From Oscillospiraceae bacterium (GTDB taxonomy: Bacteria > Bacillota > Clostridia > Oscillospirales > Ruminococcaceae): a stretch of DNA of 64,000 nt. The notes beneath the pieces are model-generated. The model had not been told where the DNA came from, did no database searches, and was given only the letters and a program-made list of their open reading frames with translations. Of this stretch, positions 52,328-61,693 are shown piece after piece; position 1 is the first letter of the stretch, and the number at the start of each line of letters is the position of its first letter. The stretch covers positions 1-64,000 of the forward strand of contig JAUNJJ010000003.1 of the NCBI GenBank assembly GCA_030533325.1, read 5' to 3'. The position numbers were made by a program, and so were the translations under genes.

Positions 52328-54787
52328 GTGATATTCGGAAAAACGAAAAAGAAAAAGCCTGTAAAAATACGCAGGGATGCCAGAGCATCTTCTGCGGTAA
52401 TACTTGACAAGCCGGCTTCAAAAATAACCAAAAAGGAAAAAAAGACTTTATTTCAGAGACTGAGTGAACTGAAGAGAGCAAATAAGATTAAAAATACAGT
52501 TCAGAACACTATTCCCTATCAGGCAATATTCCGTGATGGAGTATGCCAGAATTCTGAAAATTTCTTTTCAATGACCGTACAGTTCTTTGATGCCAACTAT
52601 TCTATTGCTGAATTTGATGAACAGAATAATATTTTCTCAAAATACTGTGACATCATAAATATGTTTGACAGCACCATAAAGTTTCAGCTGACATTTGAAA
52701 ATCAGAACAGATCAATGGACAAGCTCATAAAGGCTGTTCAGATACCGTCTCAGGCTGATTCATTCAATGATATCAGAAAGGAATATTCTGATATGCTGAC
52801 AGATAAGCTTGTAAAAGGCACAAACGGTCAGTCAGCAAGAAAATTCCTTACCTTTGGTATTGAAAGTACATCCCATAAGGCAGCTTATTCAAAATTAATG
52901 TCCATAGCAAATGACGTAATCAAGGGATTCAAGGCTTTTAATGTTGATGCAAAGGTACTTGACGGAACTGAACGTCTTGAAACACTTTACTATTCACTTA
53001 ATCCTCATACTGACAGACCATTTATATTCGACTGGGACGGAATGCTTCGTGCCGGCATGGATACCAAAGACTTTATTTCACCTTCATCACTTAAATTCAA
53101 CAAGCAGAATTTTGAAATTGGTGATTCTTTCGGAGCTGTATGGGGAATGAATATACTTGCCGGTGAGCTTCCGGATGAAGTTCTGAAGAGTTTTCTTGAA
53201 CTTCAGGAACTGTTCTGTGTAAATATTCACGTTGATCCGCTTGACCAGGTAAATGCTCTGAAATTTGTCAAGAAAAAGCTTACTAACGTTGAACAGATGA
53301 AGATTGATGAGCAGAAAAAGGCTTCTCAGAACGGTTATGATACGGATATTCTTCCTCCGGCTATAAAGATGTACATAGACGATATATCACAGCTTCTTGC
53401 CGGACTTAACAGTAAAAATGAAAGACTGTTTCATATTTCTATTTCAATCAGAAGCTATGCAAAGAGTAAAGATGACCTGAAGCTTCATCAGGAAATGATA
53501 AAGAGAATCTGTCAGAAATGCAACAGCAATATTTTCCCTTATGATTACAGACAGGAACAGTGCCTTATTTCCACTCTCCCACTCTGTCATGATGAAATAC
53601 CGGTTTCAAGAGAAATGCATACTTCCGGTGTCGCTATATTTGTTCCGTTTACCACAAAAGAACTTTTCCAGACCGGTGTCGCTACATACTACGGAATCAA
53701 TACTCTTTCCGGAAATATGATCAGAGCTGACAGAACAAAGCTTAAAAATCCGAATGGTCTGATACTCGGCACTCCGGGTTCCGGTAAGTCATTTACAGTA
53801 AAACGTGAAATACTCGACTGCTTTCTTACTACAACGGATGACATTATAATCTGTGATCCTGAAGGCGAATATTATCCTCTTGTTTCGGCTCTTAACGGAC
53901 AGCGTATCAGAATAGCAAGTAACTCAGAACATCACATAAATCCTATGGATATTGCAGTAAATGATTATCTGTTTGAAAATCCGATGGAAGTCATTGCTGA
54001 AAAATCCGGATTTATCATTTCTCTGTGTGAACTGATTGTCGGCAGCAGATACGGACTTACCGGTGAGGAACGTTCGGTAATTGATATGTGCGTAAAGAAA
54101 ATATACAGCGATTTCGTTCAGAATGAGCCTTCAAAGGAAAATATGCCGATACTGTCAGATTTACAGAATGCACTTAATGAACAGGGCGAAGTTGCTCAGC
54201 GTGTATCGAATTCACTTGAAATGTTCGTAAACGGCTCACAGAATCTGTTTAATCACAGAACAAACATTGATATGACAAACAGAATAATCTGTTTTGATAT
54301 CAAAGAGCTTGGAAGTCAGCTTAAAAAAGTCGGAATGCTTATCGTTCAGGATACTGTATGGAACAGAGTTTCACTTAACAGAGAACTTCATAAATATACA
54401 CGTTACTATATTGACGAATTTCATCTTCTTCTGAAGGATCAGCAGACTTCACAGTATTCAGCTGAAATCTGGAAGCGTTTCAGAAAATGGGGCGGCGTTC
54501 CGACAGGAATTACGCAAAACGTCAAAGATCTTCTTTCTTCAGCGGAAATTGAAAATATCTTCGACAACTCGGATTTCATCTGTATGCTCAATCAGGCTGC
54601 CGGTGATAGAGATATTCTTGCAGAAAAGCTGCATATTTCTTCAGAGCAGATTAAATATGTAGAGAACAGCGGTCCGGGTGAAGGTCTTATCAGTTATGGA
54701 AATACAATGCTTCCGTTTACAGATCATTTTCCTACTAATACGAAGATGTTTAAACTTATGACGACACGGTTATCCGATGAAATTTAA
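52328..54787 (+). CDS. VirB4-type conjugation ATPase
   Basis: 819 residues; start taken at GTG 52328, eight bases after GAGGAGG, since the earlier in-frame ATG (52310) lies within the PrgI gene and its ribosome site. N-terminal CagE/VirB4 domain (about 40-430), then Walker A GTPGSGKS at 481-488, Walker B region IIICDPEGEYYPL, and TRYYIDEFHLLLKDQQ with RKWGGVPTGITQNVKDLL. This is the motor that powers the type IV secretion channel. Full length for the family. Confidence 0.94.
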   Translation: MIFGKTKKKKPVKIRRDARASSAVILDKPASKITKKEKKTLFQRLSELKRANKIKNTVQNTIPYQAIFRDGVCQNSENFFSMTVQFFDANYSIAEFDEQNNIFSKYCDIINMFDSTIKFQLTFENQNRSMDKLIKAVQIPSQADSFNDIRKEYSDMLTDKLVKGTNGQSARKFLTFGIESTSHKAAYSKLMSIANDVIKGFKAFNVDAKVLDGTERLETLYYSLNPHTDRPFIFDWDGMLRAGMDTKDFISPSSLKFNKQNFEIGDSFGAVWGMNILAGELPDEVLKSFLELQELFCVNIHVDPLDQVNALKFVKKKLTNVEQMKIDEQKKASQNGYDTDILPPAIKMYIDDISQLLAGLNSKNERLFHISISIRSYAKSKDDLKLHQEMIKRICQKCNSNIFPYDYRQEQCLISTLPLCHDEIPVSREMHTSGVAIFVPFTTKELFQTGVATYYGINTLSGNMIRADRTKLKNPNGLILGTPGSGKSFTVKREILDCFLTTTDDIIICDPEGEYYPLVSALNGQRIRIASNSEHHINPMDIAVNDYLFENPMEVIAEKSGFIISLCELIVGSRYGLTGEERSVIDMCVKKIYSDFVQNEPSKENMPILSDLQNALNEQGEVAQRVSNSLEMFVNGSQNLFNHRTNIDMTNRIICFDIKELGSQLKKVGMLIVQDTVWNRVSLNRELHKYTRYYIDEFHLLLKDQQTSQYSAEIWKRFRKWGGVPTGITQNVKDLLSSAEIENIFDNSDFICMLNQAAGDRDILAEKLHISSEQIKYVENSGPGEGLISYGNTMLPFTDHFPTNTKMFKLMTTRLSDEI

Positions 54788-54822
54788 TAAAAAAACGGCC
54801 CTTCTTCAGAGCCGGAAAATGA

Positions 54823-55086
54823 TTATTTATCACCGTAATGAGAACCACACTGCATAATTTCAAGTAGTTCACCGTTTATACGGAAAACTATTCTGTTTTG
54901 TTCATCTATTCTAACGCTCCAGTAACCTGAAAGATTTTCCTTTAAAGGTTCTGGCTTGCCAGTACAGTTATAACCATTACGATCAATATCAGTTAGTAAT
55001 TTGTTAATTCTTTTTAATGTTTTTTTGTCCTGGGTCTGCCAGTACAAGTATTCTTCCCAAGCTTTATCGTGCCAAACTTTTTTCAT
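54823..55086 (-). CDS. yoeB: YoeB-family toxin endoribonuclease
   Basis: 87 residues. The conserved catalytic residues fall at the same positions as in E. coli YoeB: Glu46, Arg65 and His83 in CGSHYGDK. WHDKAWEEYLYWQTQDKKTL and PEPLKENLSGYWSVRIDEQN are family signatures. It should cut mRNA at the ribosome. It overlaps the antitoxin gene by one base and stands convergent to virB4, a cargo position in the element. Confidence 0.93.
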   Translation of the reverse strand: MKKVWHDKAWEEYLYWQTQDKKTLKRINKLLTDIDRNGYNCTGKPEPLKENLSGYWSVRIDEQNRIVFRINGELLEIMQCGSHYGDK

Positions 55087-55346
55087 TAATCATCTACCTC
55101 GATAAGCTCATGTTCCTTTAATACACTTGTACCGTTCTTTACGCTTTTGACTCTTCTTTCAAGTTCTGCCATGTTTTCAGAACTATAAAAAGGATCAGCG
55201 TTAATTTCAAAAGGAATTCTTCTTTCTCTTCCAACTTTAACAAGAAACATTGTTATAGCTGTGGACATGTTTAATCCCATTTCTTTTAATGCAGATTCAG
55301 CATTAGCCTTGATATCGTCTTCTATACGAAAATTAACCTGTGTCAT
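55086..55346 (-). CDS. relB: RelB/DinJ-family antitoxin
   Basis: 86 residues. TQVNFRIEDDIKANAESALK with ALKEMGLNMSTAITMFLVKV is the ribbon-helix-helix DNA-binding half of RelB/DinJ antitoxins; the acidic C-terminus (VLKEHELIEVDD) would cover the YoeB toxin. The gene precedes its toxin in a one-base overlap. An operator palindrome lies between its promoter boxes. Confidence 0.92.
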   Translation of the reverse strand: MTQVNFRIEDDIKANAESALKEMGLNMSTAITMFLVKVGRERRIPFEINADPFYSSENMAELERRVKSVKNGTSVLKEHELIEVDD

Positions 55347-55369
55347 AATATCAGCTCCCTTCTATAATT

Positions 55370-55399
55370 ATAATACCACTTTTGTATATACAATGTCAA
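55370..55399 (-). promoter_or_regulatory. Promoter and operator of the toxin-antitoxin pair
   Basis: Minus strand TTGACA (55399-55394), 18-base spacer, TATTAT (55375-55370). The spacer contains the perfect 12-base palindrome TTGTATATACAA (55382-55393), well placed for autorepression by the antitoxin complex. Confidence 0.65.
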
Positions 55400-55458
55400 G
55401 TAAATTCTATAAATCTATTATGCATTTATATTCAAACTATTAACCGGAGGTGAAATCA

Positions 55459-58263
55459 TTGCCGAAACTTACGCGAAGACAGATAAAACTGCAGCAGGCT
55501 GAGGAAAAGCTGAACCAAGTCGGTAAAAGATCAAAGCAATTTCATCTGAGGTTTGACAGAGCTCAGAAAGGTAAACGCTATAAAACTACAGTCAGAATCG
55601 AACGTGGTGATAAAAACTTCTTAGGTAATAATCGTGGTTTGCTTCATAAAGCTGTAAATCTAAAACACAGAGTTACCGGTGATGTTCCTTCTTTAACCAA
55701 AACAATAGACAGTATTCAGCCGGAAACTGTGAAAGGGAAAATAGCCAAAGGTGCAGCAAAAGCTGTTAATACTGCGGGACATGTAGCTGATCATACCGCT
55801 GTAAATACAGGTCTTGCCGCTGAAACACTTACACTTAATACTGCTGATGCTGTCAGAAATGAAGTTACACATAAACTCAGACAGAAATACACGCAGGAAG
55901 CGGTTGATGACGGTCACAGAGGAACAATTGCTGCTGCACGAATAGCTTTTGATGCAGTAAACGGAACAAGACGTCATCTGACACTAAAAAGGCAGAACAG
56001 AGTTGAAAAAGCAAAGTACAAAGTTAAACGGGCAGAAAACAAACTTTTTGTTCATGAAAAGTATAAACCGGAAAGCAAAGAGCTTAATAAAAAGCTAAAT
56101 GAATCAAAAGAGAAATTTAAGGAACACAGGAAGAATTTTAAAAACAGTTCCGGTACAAATCTTGATAAAGCCATTATAAAACGCAGAAAACAGGCTTTTA
56201 AGCAAAATAAGCGTGAACTGAAATTCGAGAAGAAACAGCTGAAAAATGATAAGAAATATCACAGCAAGGAACTGAAAAATCAGAAGAAAATAGCATCTCA
56301 TTCCAAACCCGGTCTTCTCGTTCTGAAACCTGCGCAGTACACAGCCGGAAGAATCCGTGCTTCAGCGTGGCAGAAAGCAGTTAATGAAGACAGCGAAAAT
56401 GACGCACTTCATGCAGTAGATTCAGCCAAAAGGCGTATTACCAATCCGGCCGCAAGAAATCTGCATCATAATAATCAGCTTCGAAGAAACCAGAACAAAC
56501 GTGACAGGCTTTCAGATTCAAAGGATAAATCCAGTAACAGGCTGAGAAAGCAGGACAACAAACTCAAAGAAAAACGTAATGCTCCTCAGAAAAAGAAACG
56601 GCTGCAGAATCAGCGTAAGAACAGAATTTCTGCCGGTGAAAGATTTAAGGAAGGTGTCAAAGCTTTCTTAAGGTTTGTAAAGAATATATATGAGCAGGAA
56701 GCAAAAAAATTCTTTCTTTTTCTGCTGCTGTTTATTCTTATCGCTGCACTGATACTTTCTTTTGTTCTCATGATTTTCTCTTCCGTCCTCGGAGGATCAG
56801 GATTTATCCTCGGTACATATACAGCCCAGGATTATGACCTTAGTGAAGCAGAGAAATATTATACCAAACTTGCATGGGATATGAATCAGAAGATTCTGAA
56901 AGTAGGTACTGATGACTGGAAGAAAGGTCTTCAGGAGCTTGGAATAGATACAGACGGTATGAAAACAAAGCCTGATGAGAAGCGATGGGGTTACAGCGAC
57001 AGATTTCAGTGGAATCCTGAATATGACTTTGACGTATGGAAACTGTGGGCATTTCTTTGTGCTTACAATTATGATTTCTCTGTTTCAAACGGAGATATTA
57101 AGTACTGGAAGTTTAACTCTTCCATGAAGAGCCTTGTTGAAGAGATATTCAATGATGAATATGAATTTGTTTATCAGTATGATAATTCTTCACGCTGGGA
57201 AGAGCTTGGAAGCTATAACTATTTCGGTGGCGGTAACTGTTATGACGGTTCTTATTATACAGCTACTAAGGATGTTTATATCTATGACGGTGAACCTTAC
57301 AGATACAGATTCAAACCTTCCTCATGTACACATGAGCTTTCTCAGTACTGCGACGGAGACGGATTTATCTGTATAGCCGGCGATCTCAGGGTGCTTAATC
57401 CTCATGACAGCTATGAACCCACTGGATTCATGGTTATGGATAACAGATGGTATTCAGGAACCAGTGAACCGTTCTACTACTATGACGGTTCAAACGATAA
57501 ATTTTTCTTTATGACCGGAAGCGACAGACATGACAGAACTTTCTGGGGATGGGGCGGCGAACAGGCATGGTTTCTTGTTTCACCTGATGACACTCTAATC
57601 TGGAACAGTGGTCTTAATGATACCTGCCTTTTCGGATATTACGAAAAATACAGATGGGTTCAGGACTGCAAACTCAGTTATAACGTTAAAAAGAAAAAGA
57701 GTTTTGATGATGTGCTGAAGGATAAACTGAACGGATTATCCGATTCCGGTCAGCGAATTGAATACTATAATCTCCTTGCTGGAAATGAAGCAGGAATGAG
57801 TTCTCTTTACGGAAATCATCAGACTCTGAAAAACATTCTTTCCGGTGATTCTCTCAAAGATTATGATTACACAAATACATTTGGATGGGATATGCAGGAA
57901 TGGAATACTGTTCACTGCAGTATAGATGATGAACATCCGGCTGTTGATGTGAAATGCAGTAACGGTGCTGATGTTTATGCTCCGTTCAAATGCAAAATCA
58001 AGGATATTGATACTGACAAACACACAATAATTCTCAGGAAAGACGATGTTCTTTACTGGTATGACGGCAGTCACGGAACCAAACGTGATACTGAGGTTAC
58101 GATAAAAAATGCTGATCTGATATCCGGGTTTAGTAAAGGAGATACCATTGATACCGGAACAGTATTTGCAAAAACGAATAATACATACATTCATTTGAAA
58201 GTAAATATAGACACAGACGGATTCGGATGGAGTTTCGTTGATCCGCGACTTGTATTCTACTGA
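55459..58263 (+). CDS. Large membrane-anchored transfer protein with degenerate M23-like end
   Basis: 934 residues from TTG 55459 (GGAGG eight bases upstream; a GTG inside that site is not the start). Residues 1-400 are very basic and helical (many K/R, a coiled coil with repeats such as KKQLKNDKKYHSKELKNQKK), a membrane helix lies near 415-440 (FFLFLLLFILIAALILSFVL), and the outside part ends in a LytM/M23-like fold (DDEHPAVDVKCSNGADVYAP). HPAVD matches the HxxxD metal motif, but the final H-x-H appears as IHLKV. It occupies the place where related elements have an NlpC/P60 or lysozyme-type wall enzyme, so it may be a structural descendant. Confidence 0.65.
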   Translation: MPKLTRRQIKLQQAEEKLNQVGKRSKQFHLRFDRAQKGKRYKTTVRIERGDKNFLGNNRGLLHKAVNLKHRVTGDVPSLTKTIDSIQPETVKGKIAKGAAKAVNTAGHVADHTAVNTGLAAETLTLNTADAVRNEVTHKLRQKYTQEAVDDGHRGTIAAARIAFDAVNGTRRHLTLKRQNRVEKAKYKVKRAENKLFVHEKYKPESKELNKKLNESKEKFKEHRKNFKNSSGTNLDKAIIKRRKQAFKQNKRELKFEKKQLKNDKKYHSKELKNQKKIASHSKPGLLVLKPAQYTAGRIRASAWQKAVNEDSENDALHAVDSAKRRITNPAARNLHHNNQLRRNQNKRDRLSDSKDKSSNRLRKQDNKLKEKRNAPQKKKRLQNQRKNRISAGERFKEGVKAFLRFVKNIYEQEAKKFFLFLLLFILIAALILSFVLMIFSSVLGGSGFILGTYTAQDYDLSEAEKYYTKLAWDMNQKILKVGTDDWKKGLQELGIDTDGMKTKPDEKRWGYSDRFQWNPEYDFDVWKLWAFLCAYNYDFSVSNGDIKYWKFNSSMKSLVEEIFNDEYEFVYQYDNSSRWEELGSYNYFGGGNCYDGSYYTATKDVYIYDGEPYRYRFKPSSCTHELSQYCDGDGFICIAGDLRVLNPHDSYEPTGFMVMDNRWYSGTSEPFYYYDGSNDKFFFMTGSDRHDRTFWGWGGEQAWFLVSPDDTLIWNSGLNDTCLFGYYEKYRWVQDCKLSYNVKKKKSFDDVLKDKLNGLSDSGQRIEYYNLLAGNEAGMSSLYGNHQTLKNILSGDSLKDYDYTNTFGWDMQEWNTVHCSIDDEHPAVDVKCSNGADVYAPFKCKIKDIDTDKHTIILRKDDVLYWYDGSHGTKRDTEVTIKNADLISGFSKGDTIDTGTVFAKTNNTYIHLKVNIDTDGFGWSFVDPRLVFY

Positions 58264-58278
58264 TACGGAGGTGAAAAT

Positions 58279-58593
58279 ATGGCATTAAACGATAAGAAGC
58301 TTGAAAAAATGGTTCAGAAGTCTGAGCAGCTGAAAAAACGTATCAGAAATGATATGGAGGAAAGCAAAAAAATAGAAAATGAAATCAAGGTTATGTCCTA
58401 TGACAATATTGTTGCTGAAGCTACAAGTCACGGAATTACGCTTGATGATAATTTCTTTGATTCAGTCAGCATAATAAATGAGCTTAAAGCAAACGGCATT
58501 ACCGCCGCAGAGCTTGCTGAGTTTATAAAAGCACTTGCTGATAATAAAAATAATTCTTCGGAGGAAACAGAAAATGAAAAGAAACTTTTTTAG
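58279..58593 (+). CDS. DUF4315 family protein
   Basis: 104 residues; [20 protein letters not shown] is the family opening, followed by a coiled coil (about 5-40) and a helical end ([20 protein letters not shown]). The gene lies between the wall protein and DUF4366 gene as in other Tn1549-like elements. Its end overlaps the next gene by 20 bases. Function unknown, presumably in transfer. Confidence 0.85.
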   Translation: MALNDKKLEKMVQKSEQLKKRIRNDMEESKKIENEIKVMSYDNIVAEATSHGITLDDNFFDSVSIINELKANGITAAELAEFIKALADNKNNSSEETENEKKLF

Positions 58594-59428
58594 TACTCTG
58601 CTTGCCGCAGCACTGTTTGCGACACTCAGTACAGGAACAGCAGTATTTGCTGAAGAAACTGCAGATGTGACTACAGTGCCGGAAGTAACGGAAAAACCGG
58701 AAGAAACAACAACAGTTATTTCAGAAGCCGCAAATGAAAACGCTGCTTCCGGTGAAGTTACTGCAGAAACTGCATCATCAGAACAATTCAGTCCTGATGA
58801 TGTACTGAAATTCTTTAATATGCTTGCCGGCACCGGTGAATCAGAAAATATTCCGGATTTTTTTTCGGATGATTACTATGATACTGACGGCAATGCCACA
58901 CTGATGAAATCAAACAAAATAATTTACAACAGTGAGGAAATGCAGTTTATTGCTGTTACAACAAAGGACGGTCATGTTTTCTATGTGCTGATAAACTACT
59001 CTGCTGACAAGGGCGAGGACAATGTATATTTTCTCAATAAAGTTGATGACTACGACCTGTATGCTCTGCTTTATGCCGGACGTGAAGACGAAGATGAAAG
59101 TCTGAAGGACTTAACACCTGAAGATGCACTCAATGCGGCAGAACAGGCAAACGGAAGATATGAACCTGAAGTGACAGCTGTTACTGAACTTCCTTTTCCT
59201 GAGGAAGATATGAATGAATTAAGTGAGGAAGCAATGAAAACTGCCGGTTCAATGATCAGCAGTATTATTATCGCAGCAATTATTGGCGGTGTACTTATTC
59301 TTGGCGGTATCGGATTCCTTATTTACAAACTTATAAGCGGTAAAGGTAAAAAGTCAAAGGAAAGTGATGATATCACTATGGGTGACTGGTATGACAACGA
59401 TGAGGAGATAAATGAAGATGAAGAATAA
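58574..59428 (+). CDS. DUF4366 (CD1107-family) surface protein
   Basis: 284 residues from ATG 58574 (CGGAGG upstream; an earlier in-frame start lies inside the previous gene). Signal peptide [20 protein letters not shown], a Thr/Glu-rich linker (about 28-65), a globular domain with [13 protein letters not shown] and [20 protein letters not shown], and a C-terminal membrane helix ([20 protein letters not shown]) with a short basic then acidic tail. Anchored on the outside of the cell, typical for this element type. Role in mating contact suspected, not shown. Confidence 0.85.
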   Translation: MKRNFFSTLLAAALFATLSTGTAVFAEETADVTTVPEVTEKPEETTTVISEAANENAASGEVTAETASSEQFSPDDVLKFFNMLAGTGESENIPDFFSDDYYDTDGNATLMKSNKIIYNSEEMQFIAVTTKDGHVFYVLINYSADKGEDNVYFLNKVDDYDLYALLYAGREDEDESLKDLTPEDALNAAEQANGRYEPEVTAVTELPFPEEDMNELSEEAMKTAGSMISSIIIAAIIGGVLILGGIGFLIYKLISGKGKKSKESDDITMGDWYDNDEEINEDEE

Positions 59429-59560
59429 CATTTTCTGATTTTTCACTTCATTTGAAATATATTACATATTATTTTATCTTATTTTATTTGTGCTTCGTTA
59501 TTTTTTTTGAAGCAGCAGAAAATTAAATAACATTTTTTAACCGAAAGGACAAACCAGACA

Positions 59561-59719
59561 ATGAGAAAGAGAGAATTTGTCGGTGTCAGTGCAGTTATCG
59601 GGGCATTCTGCACATTTATAATACTTACTGCACACAGAAAAGGATACAGCAAAGGATTTATAAAAGGATACTCAGAAGCCGACATACAGAATAACAATGA
59701 AAGTATTAAGTCTGTTTGA
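59561..59719 (+). CDS. Small one-helix membrane protein
   Basis: 52 residues: MRKREFVGVSAVIGAFCTFI with the helix ending ...ILTAH, then a basic tail RKGYSKGFIKGYSEAD. Preceded by GAAAGGA and overlapping the methyltransferase start by 23 bases. Its shape (membrane helix followed by K-GY-KG tail) matches the small protein at 60880-61137 on the other side of the methyltransferase. The 59429-59560 gap before it is AT-rich with no gene. Confidence 0.6.
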   Translation: MRKREFVGVSAVIGAFCTFIILTAHRKGYSKGFIKGYSEADIQNNNESIKSV

Positions 59720-60863
59720 CGGCATTTCCTGCGGAAGAGTGGCACTTGAACGTGCCGGAATTCCGGTGGAATGTTATGACGCTTTTGAAATCGACAAGTA
59801 TGCCATACAGGTGTCATCAAACAATTACCTCGAAATTGTTCACCATGGCAATGTATTTGACAGCGATTTCAGCGAATTTGAAGGATATGATTTACTTCTC
59901 GGCGGTTCTCCGTGCACTTACTGGAGCATAGCGAAAAACAACAGAGAAACATCTTCTGACGGTGAGGGATTCAGGCTCTTCATGCAGTACGTCCGAGCAC
60001 TTGACGTAAGCAAATGCAGATATTTTCTGTATGAGAACAATCACTCAATACATCAGAACATCAAGGATGCTATATCAGAGTACCTTGGTGTTCAGCCAGT
60101 AATGATTAACTCCGCACTTGTTTCTGCACAGCACAGAAAAAGATGCTACTGGACAAACATTCCGGGAATATGTCAGCCGGAAGACAAAGGTATAATGCTT
60201 GCTGATGTAATTGAAAACGGAATTGTATGGCAGGACAAAAGTTTCTGTATGAACGCAAGCTATCATCCGGGATTTAAACAGTGCCTGGAAAAGCACCTGA
60301 ATACAATGGTTGCTATTCCGTTCAACACCGTAAAGGGCAAGTCACATACTATTGCTGCAAGTTACGGAAAATCCGGTGAAAATCCATTTTCTACATACGG
60401 ATGTGAACGTGGAAGACAACGTGTCGCAATACCAGTTACAGGTGCTGCACAGCGCGGAAGATATGCATATGAGAATAAAACTGAACAGCATATCGAGGTA
60501 AGGCGTGATGGTAAATCAAACTGTGTGACTACTGTTCAGAAAGACAGTCTTGTCTGCTCCCCTGTTCGTATCGGACAGTACGGAAAAGGCGGTCAGGGAC
60601 AGAGAATTTATTCTGTTTCCGGTAAGTCAGTTACGCTGTCAGCAAACGGCGGCGGTCAGGGCGCGAAAACCGGTCTGTATAAAATAGATCTGCCTGACGG
60701 TGACTACATAATCAGAAAGCTTACTCCTGTTGAAGCTGAAAGACTTCAGACACTTCCTGATAATTATACGGAAGGAATATCAAATACTCAGCGATACAAA
60801 TGTATCGGAAACGGCTGGACAGTAGATGTTATCGCACATATACTGAAAGGCTTAAAAGAATAG
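59697..60863 (+). CDS. DNA (cytosine-5) methyltransferase
   Basis: 388 residues. Motif I FDGISCG at 7-13, motif IV GGSPC with nucleophile Cys73, motif VI as ENN (113-115) where ENV is usual, motif VIII QHRKR (145-149), and motifs IX/X RKLTPVEAERLQTLPDNYTE and GNGWTVDVIAHILKGL. The target-recognition region (about 160-320) includes a repeated-Gly segment GKGGQGQRIYSVSGKSVTL. No restriction enzyme is nearby, so it is an orphan methylase, probably protecting the element from host restriction. Recognition site unknown. Confidence 0.92.
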   Translation: MKVLSLFDGISCGRVALERAGIPVECYDAFEIDKYAIQVSSNNYLEIVHHGNVFDSDFSEFEGYDLLLGGSPCTYWSIAKNNRETSSDGEGFRLFMQYVRALDVSKCRYFLYENNHSIHQNIKDAISEYLGVQPVMINSALVSAQHRKRCYWTNIPGICQPEDKGIMLADVIENGIVWQDKSFCMNASYHPGFKQCLEKHLNTMVAIPFNTVKGKSHTIAASYGKSGENPFSTYGCERGRQRVAIPVTGAAQRGRYAYENKTEQHIEVRRDGKSNCVTTVQKDSLVCSPVRIGQYGKGGQGQRIYSVSGKSVTLSANGGGQGAKTGLYKIDLPDGDYIIRKLTPVEAERLQTLPDNYTEGISNTQRYKCIGNGWTVDVIAHILKGLKE

Positions 60864-60879
60864 GAAAAGGGTGATTATT

Positions 60880-61137
60880 ATGCCGGTTCCGGTTTTGCCA
60901 GACGAATTTAAATATTTAATTATGGAAGGAATGGAATACTCTATGAAAAACAAATGGATCCTCGCTGCACTTAGTGCTGCAGCTTCAGCAGCAGTTTCTG
61001 CTGTAATTGCCTACAAGAAAGGCTATAAAGACGGTAATTTCAAGAAAATCTGCGATGAGAATATGTATGTGGATGATGAAGATATAGACGAGGATTATAA
61101 TCTTTGTTCTGATGCAGACGATAATTTTTCAGTCTGA
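60880..61137 (+). CDS. Small membrane protein downstream of the methyltransferase
   Basis: 85 residues from ATG 60880 (AAAGGG upstream; ATG 60943 would give a shorter form starting at the helix). One membrane helix (WILAALSAAASAAVSAVIAY) with the tail KKGYKDGNFKK and an acidic end (DDEDIDEDYNLCSDADDNF). Related in design to 59561-59719. A family of unknown element-borne membrane proteins. Confidence 0.6.
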   Translation: MPVPVLPDEFKYLIMEGMEYSMKNKWILAALSAAASAAVSAVIAYKKGYKDGNFKKICDENMYVDDEDIDEDYNLCSDADDNFSV

Positions 61138-61144
61138 AAACACA

Positions 61145-61172
61145 AAAGCACAGCTACTTTGTGCTGTGCTTT
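61145..61172 (+). terminator. Hairpin after the small membrane protein
   Basis: Stem AAAGCACAGC/GCTGTGCTTT (61145-61154 with 61163-61172), eight-base loop, weak T-run. Confidence 0.6.
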
Positions 61173-61198
61173 AATAACTCGACAAACTGGAATTTATA

Positions 61199-61573
61199 CT
61201 ACCAACATACTCCTGTAACAACTTCTGAAATTATAAAATTCCATTTTAATAATAAATCAAATCCATTATAAAAAATATGTCTTCTTGTAGTAAATTCATT
61301 AAAAGATAAATTTGAAATAATGAGAGCTACCATTTTGGGAGAGATTATTTTTAAACAGTATTCTTCATTATCCTTTTTCATGATAACAGTTTCGTTGTAA
61401 ATATCAAAAATTGGATGCTCATGTTTGTGGATTGTATCTAATGGAAAATATATAGAAATAATAGAAGTTTTATCATTAATTGGGGATAGATTAATTGTTG
61501 TTTCTGCTTCTAATTCATACCACCATATATATTGTTGGTTATTGACAGTTATAGTTCTTGTTTTTCGTTTCAA
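61199..61573 (-). CDS. Unknown protein, AT-rich cargo gene
   Basis: 124 residues beginning MKRKTRTITVNNQQYIWWYE. The sequence alternates strands (TTINLSPINDKTSIISIYFP, ETVIMKKDNEEYCLKIIS) and ends with a helical segment VALIISNLSFNEFTTRRHIF. I recognise no family. The coding sequence is visibly richer in A/T (Asn, Ile, Lys codons) than the transfer genes around it and is on the other strand, so it looks like a recently gained gene between the methyltransferase and topoisomerase genes. GGAGA site; stop close to the preceding hairpin. Confidence 0.55.
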   Translation of the reverse strand: MKRKTRTITVNNQQYIWWYELEAETTINLSPINDKTSIISIYFPLDTIHKHEHPIFDIYNETVIMKKDNEEYCLKIISPKMVALIISNLSFNEFTTRRHIFYNGFDLLLKWNFIISEVVTGVCW

Positions 61574-61693
61574 AACAAATCTCCTCTAAATTCATATTTG
61601 TCTAACAGATTCAATTCTGTTTTTGATATTAATAGTTTACCACACAAACCCTGCTATTTCAATAAAAATCTCTCAGAAAGGAGCTGACATAAT

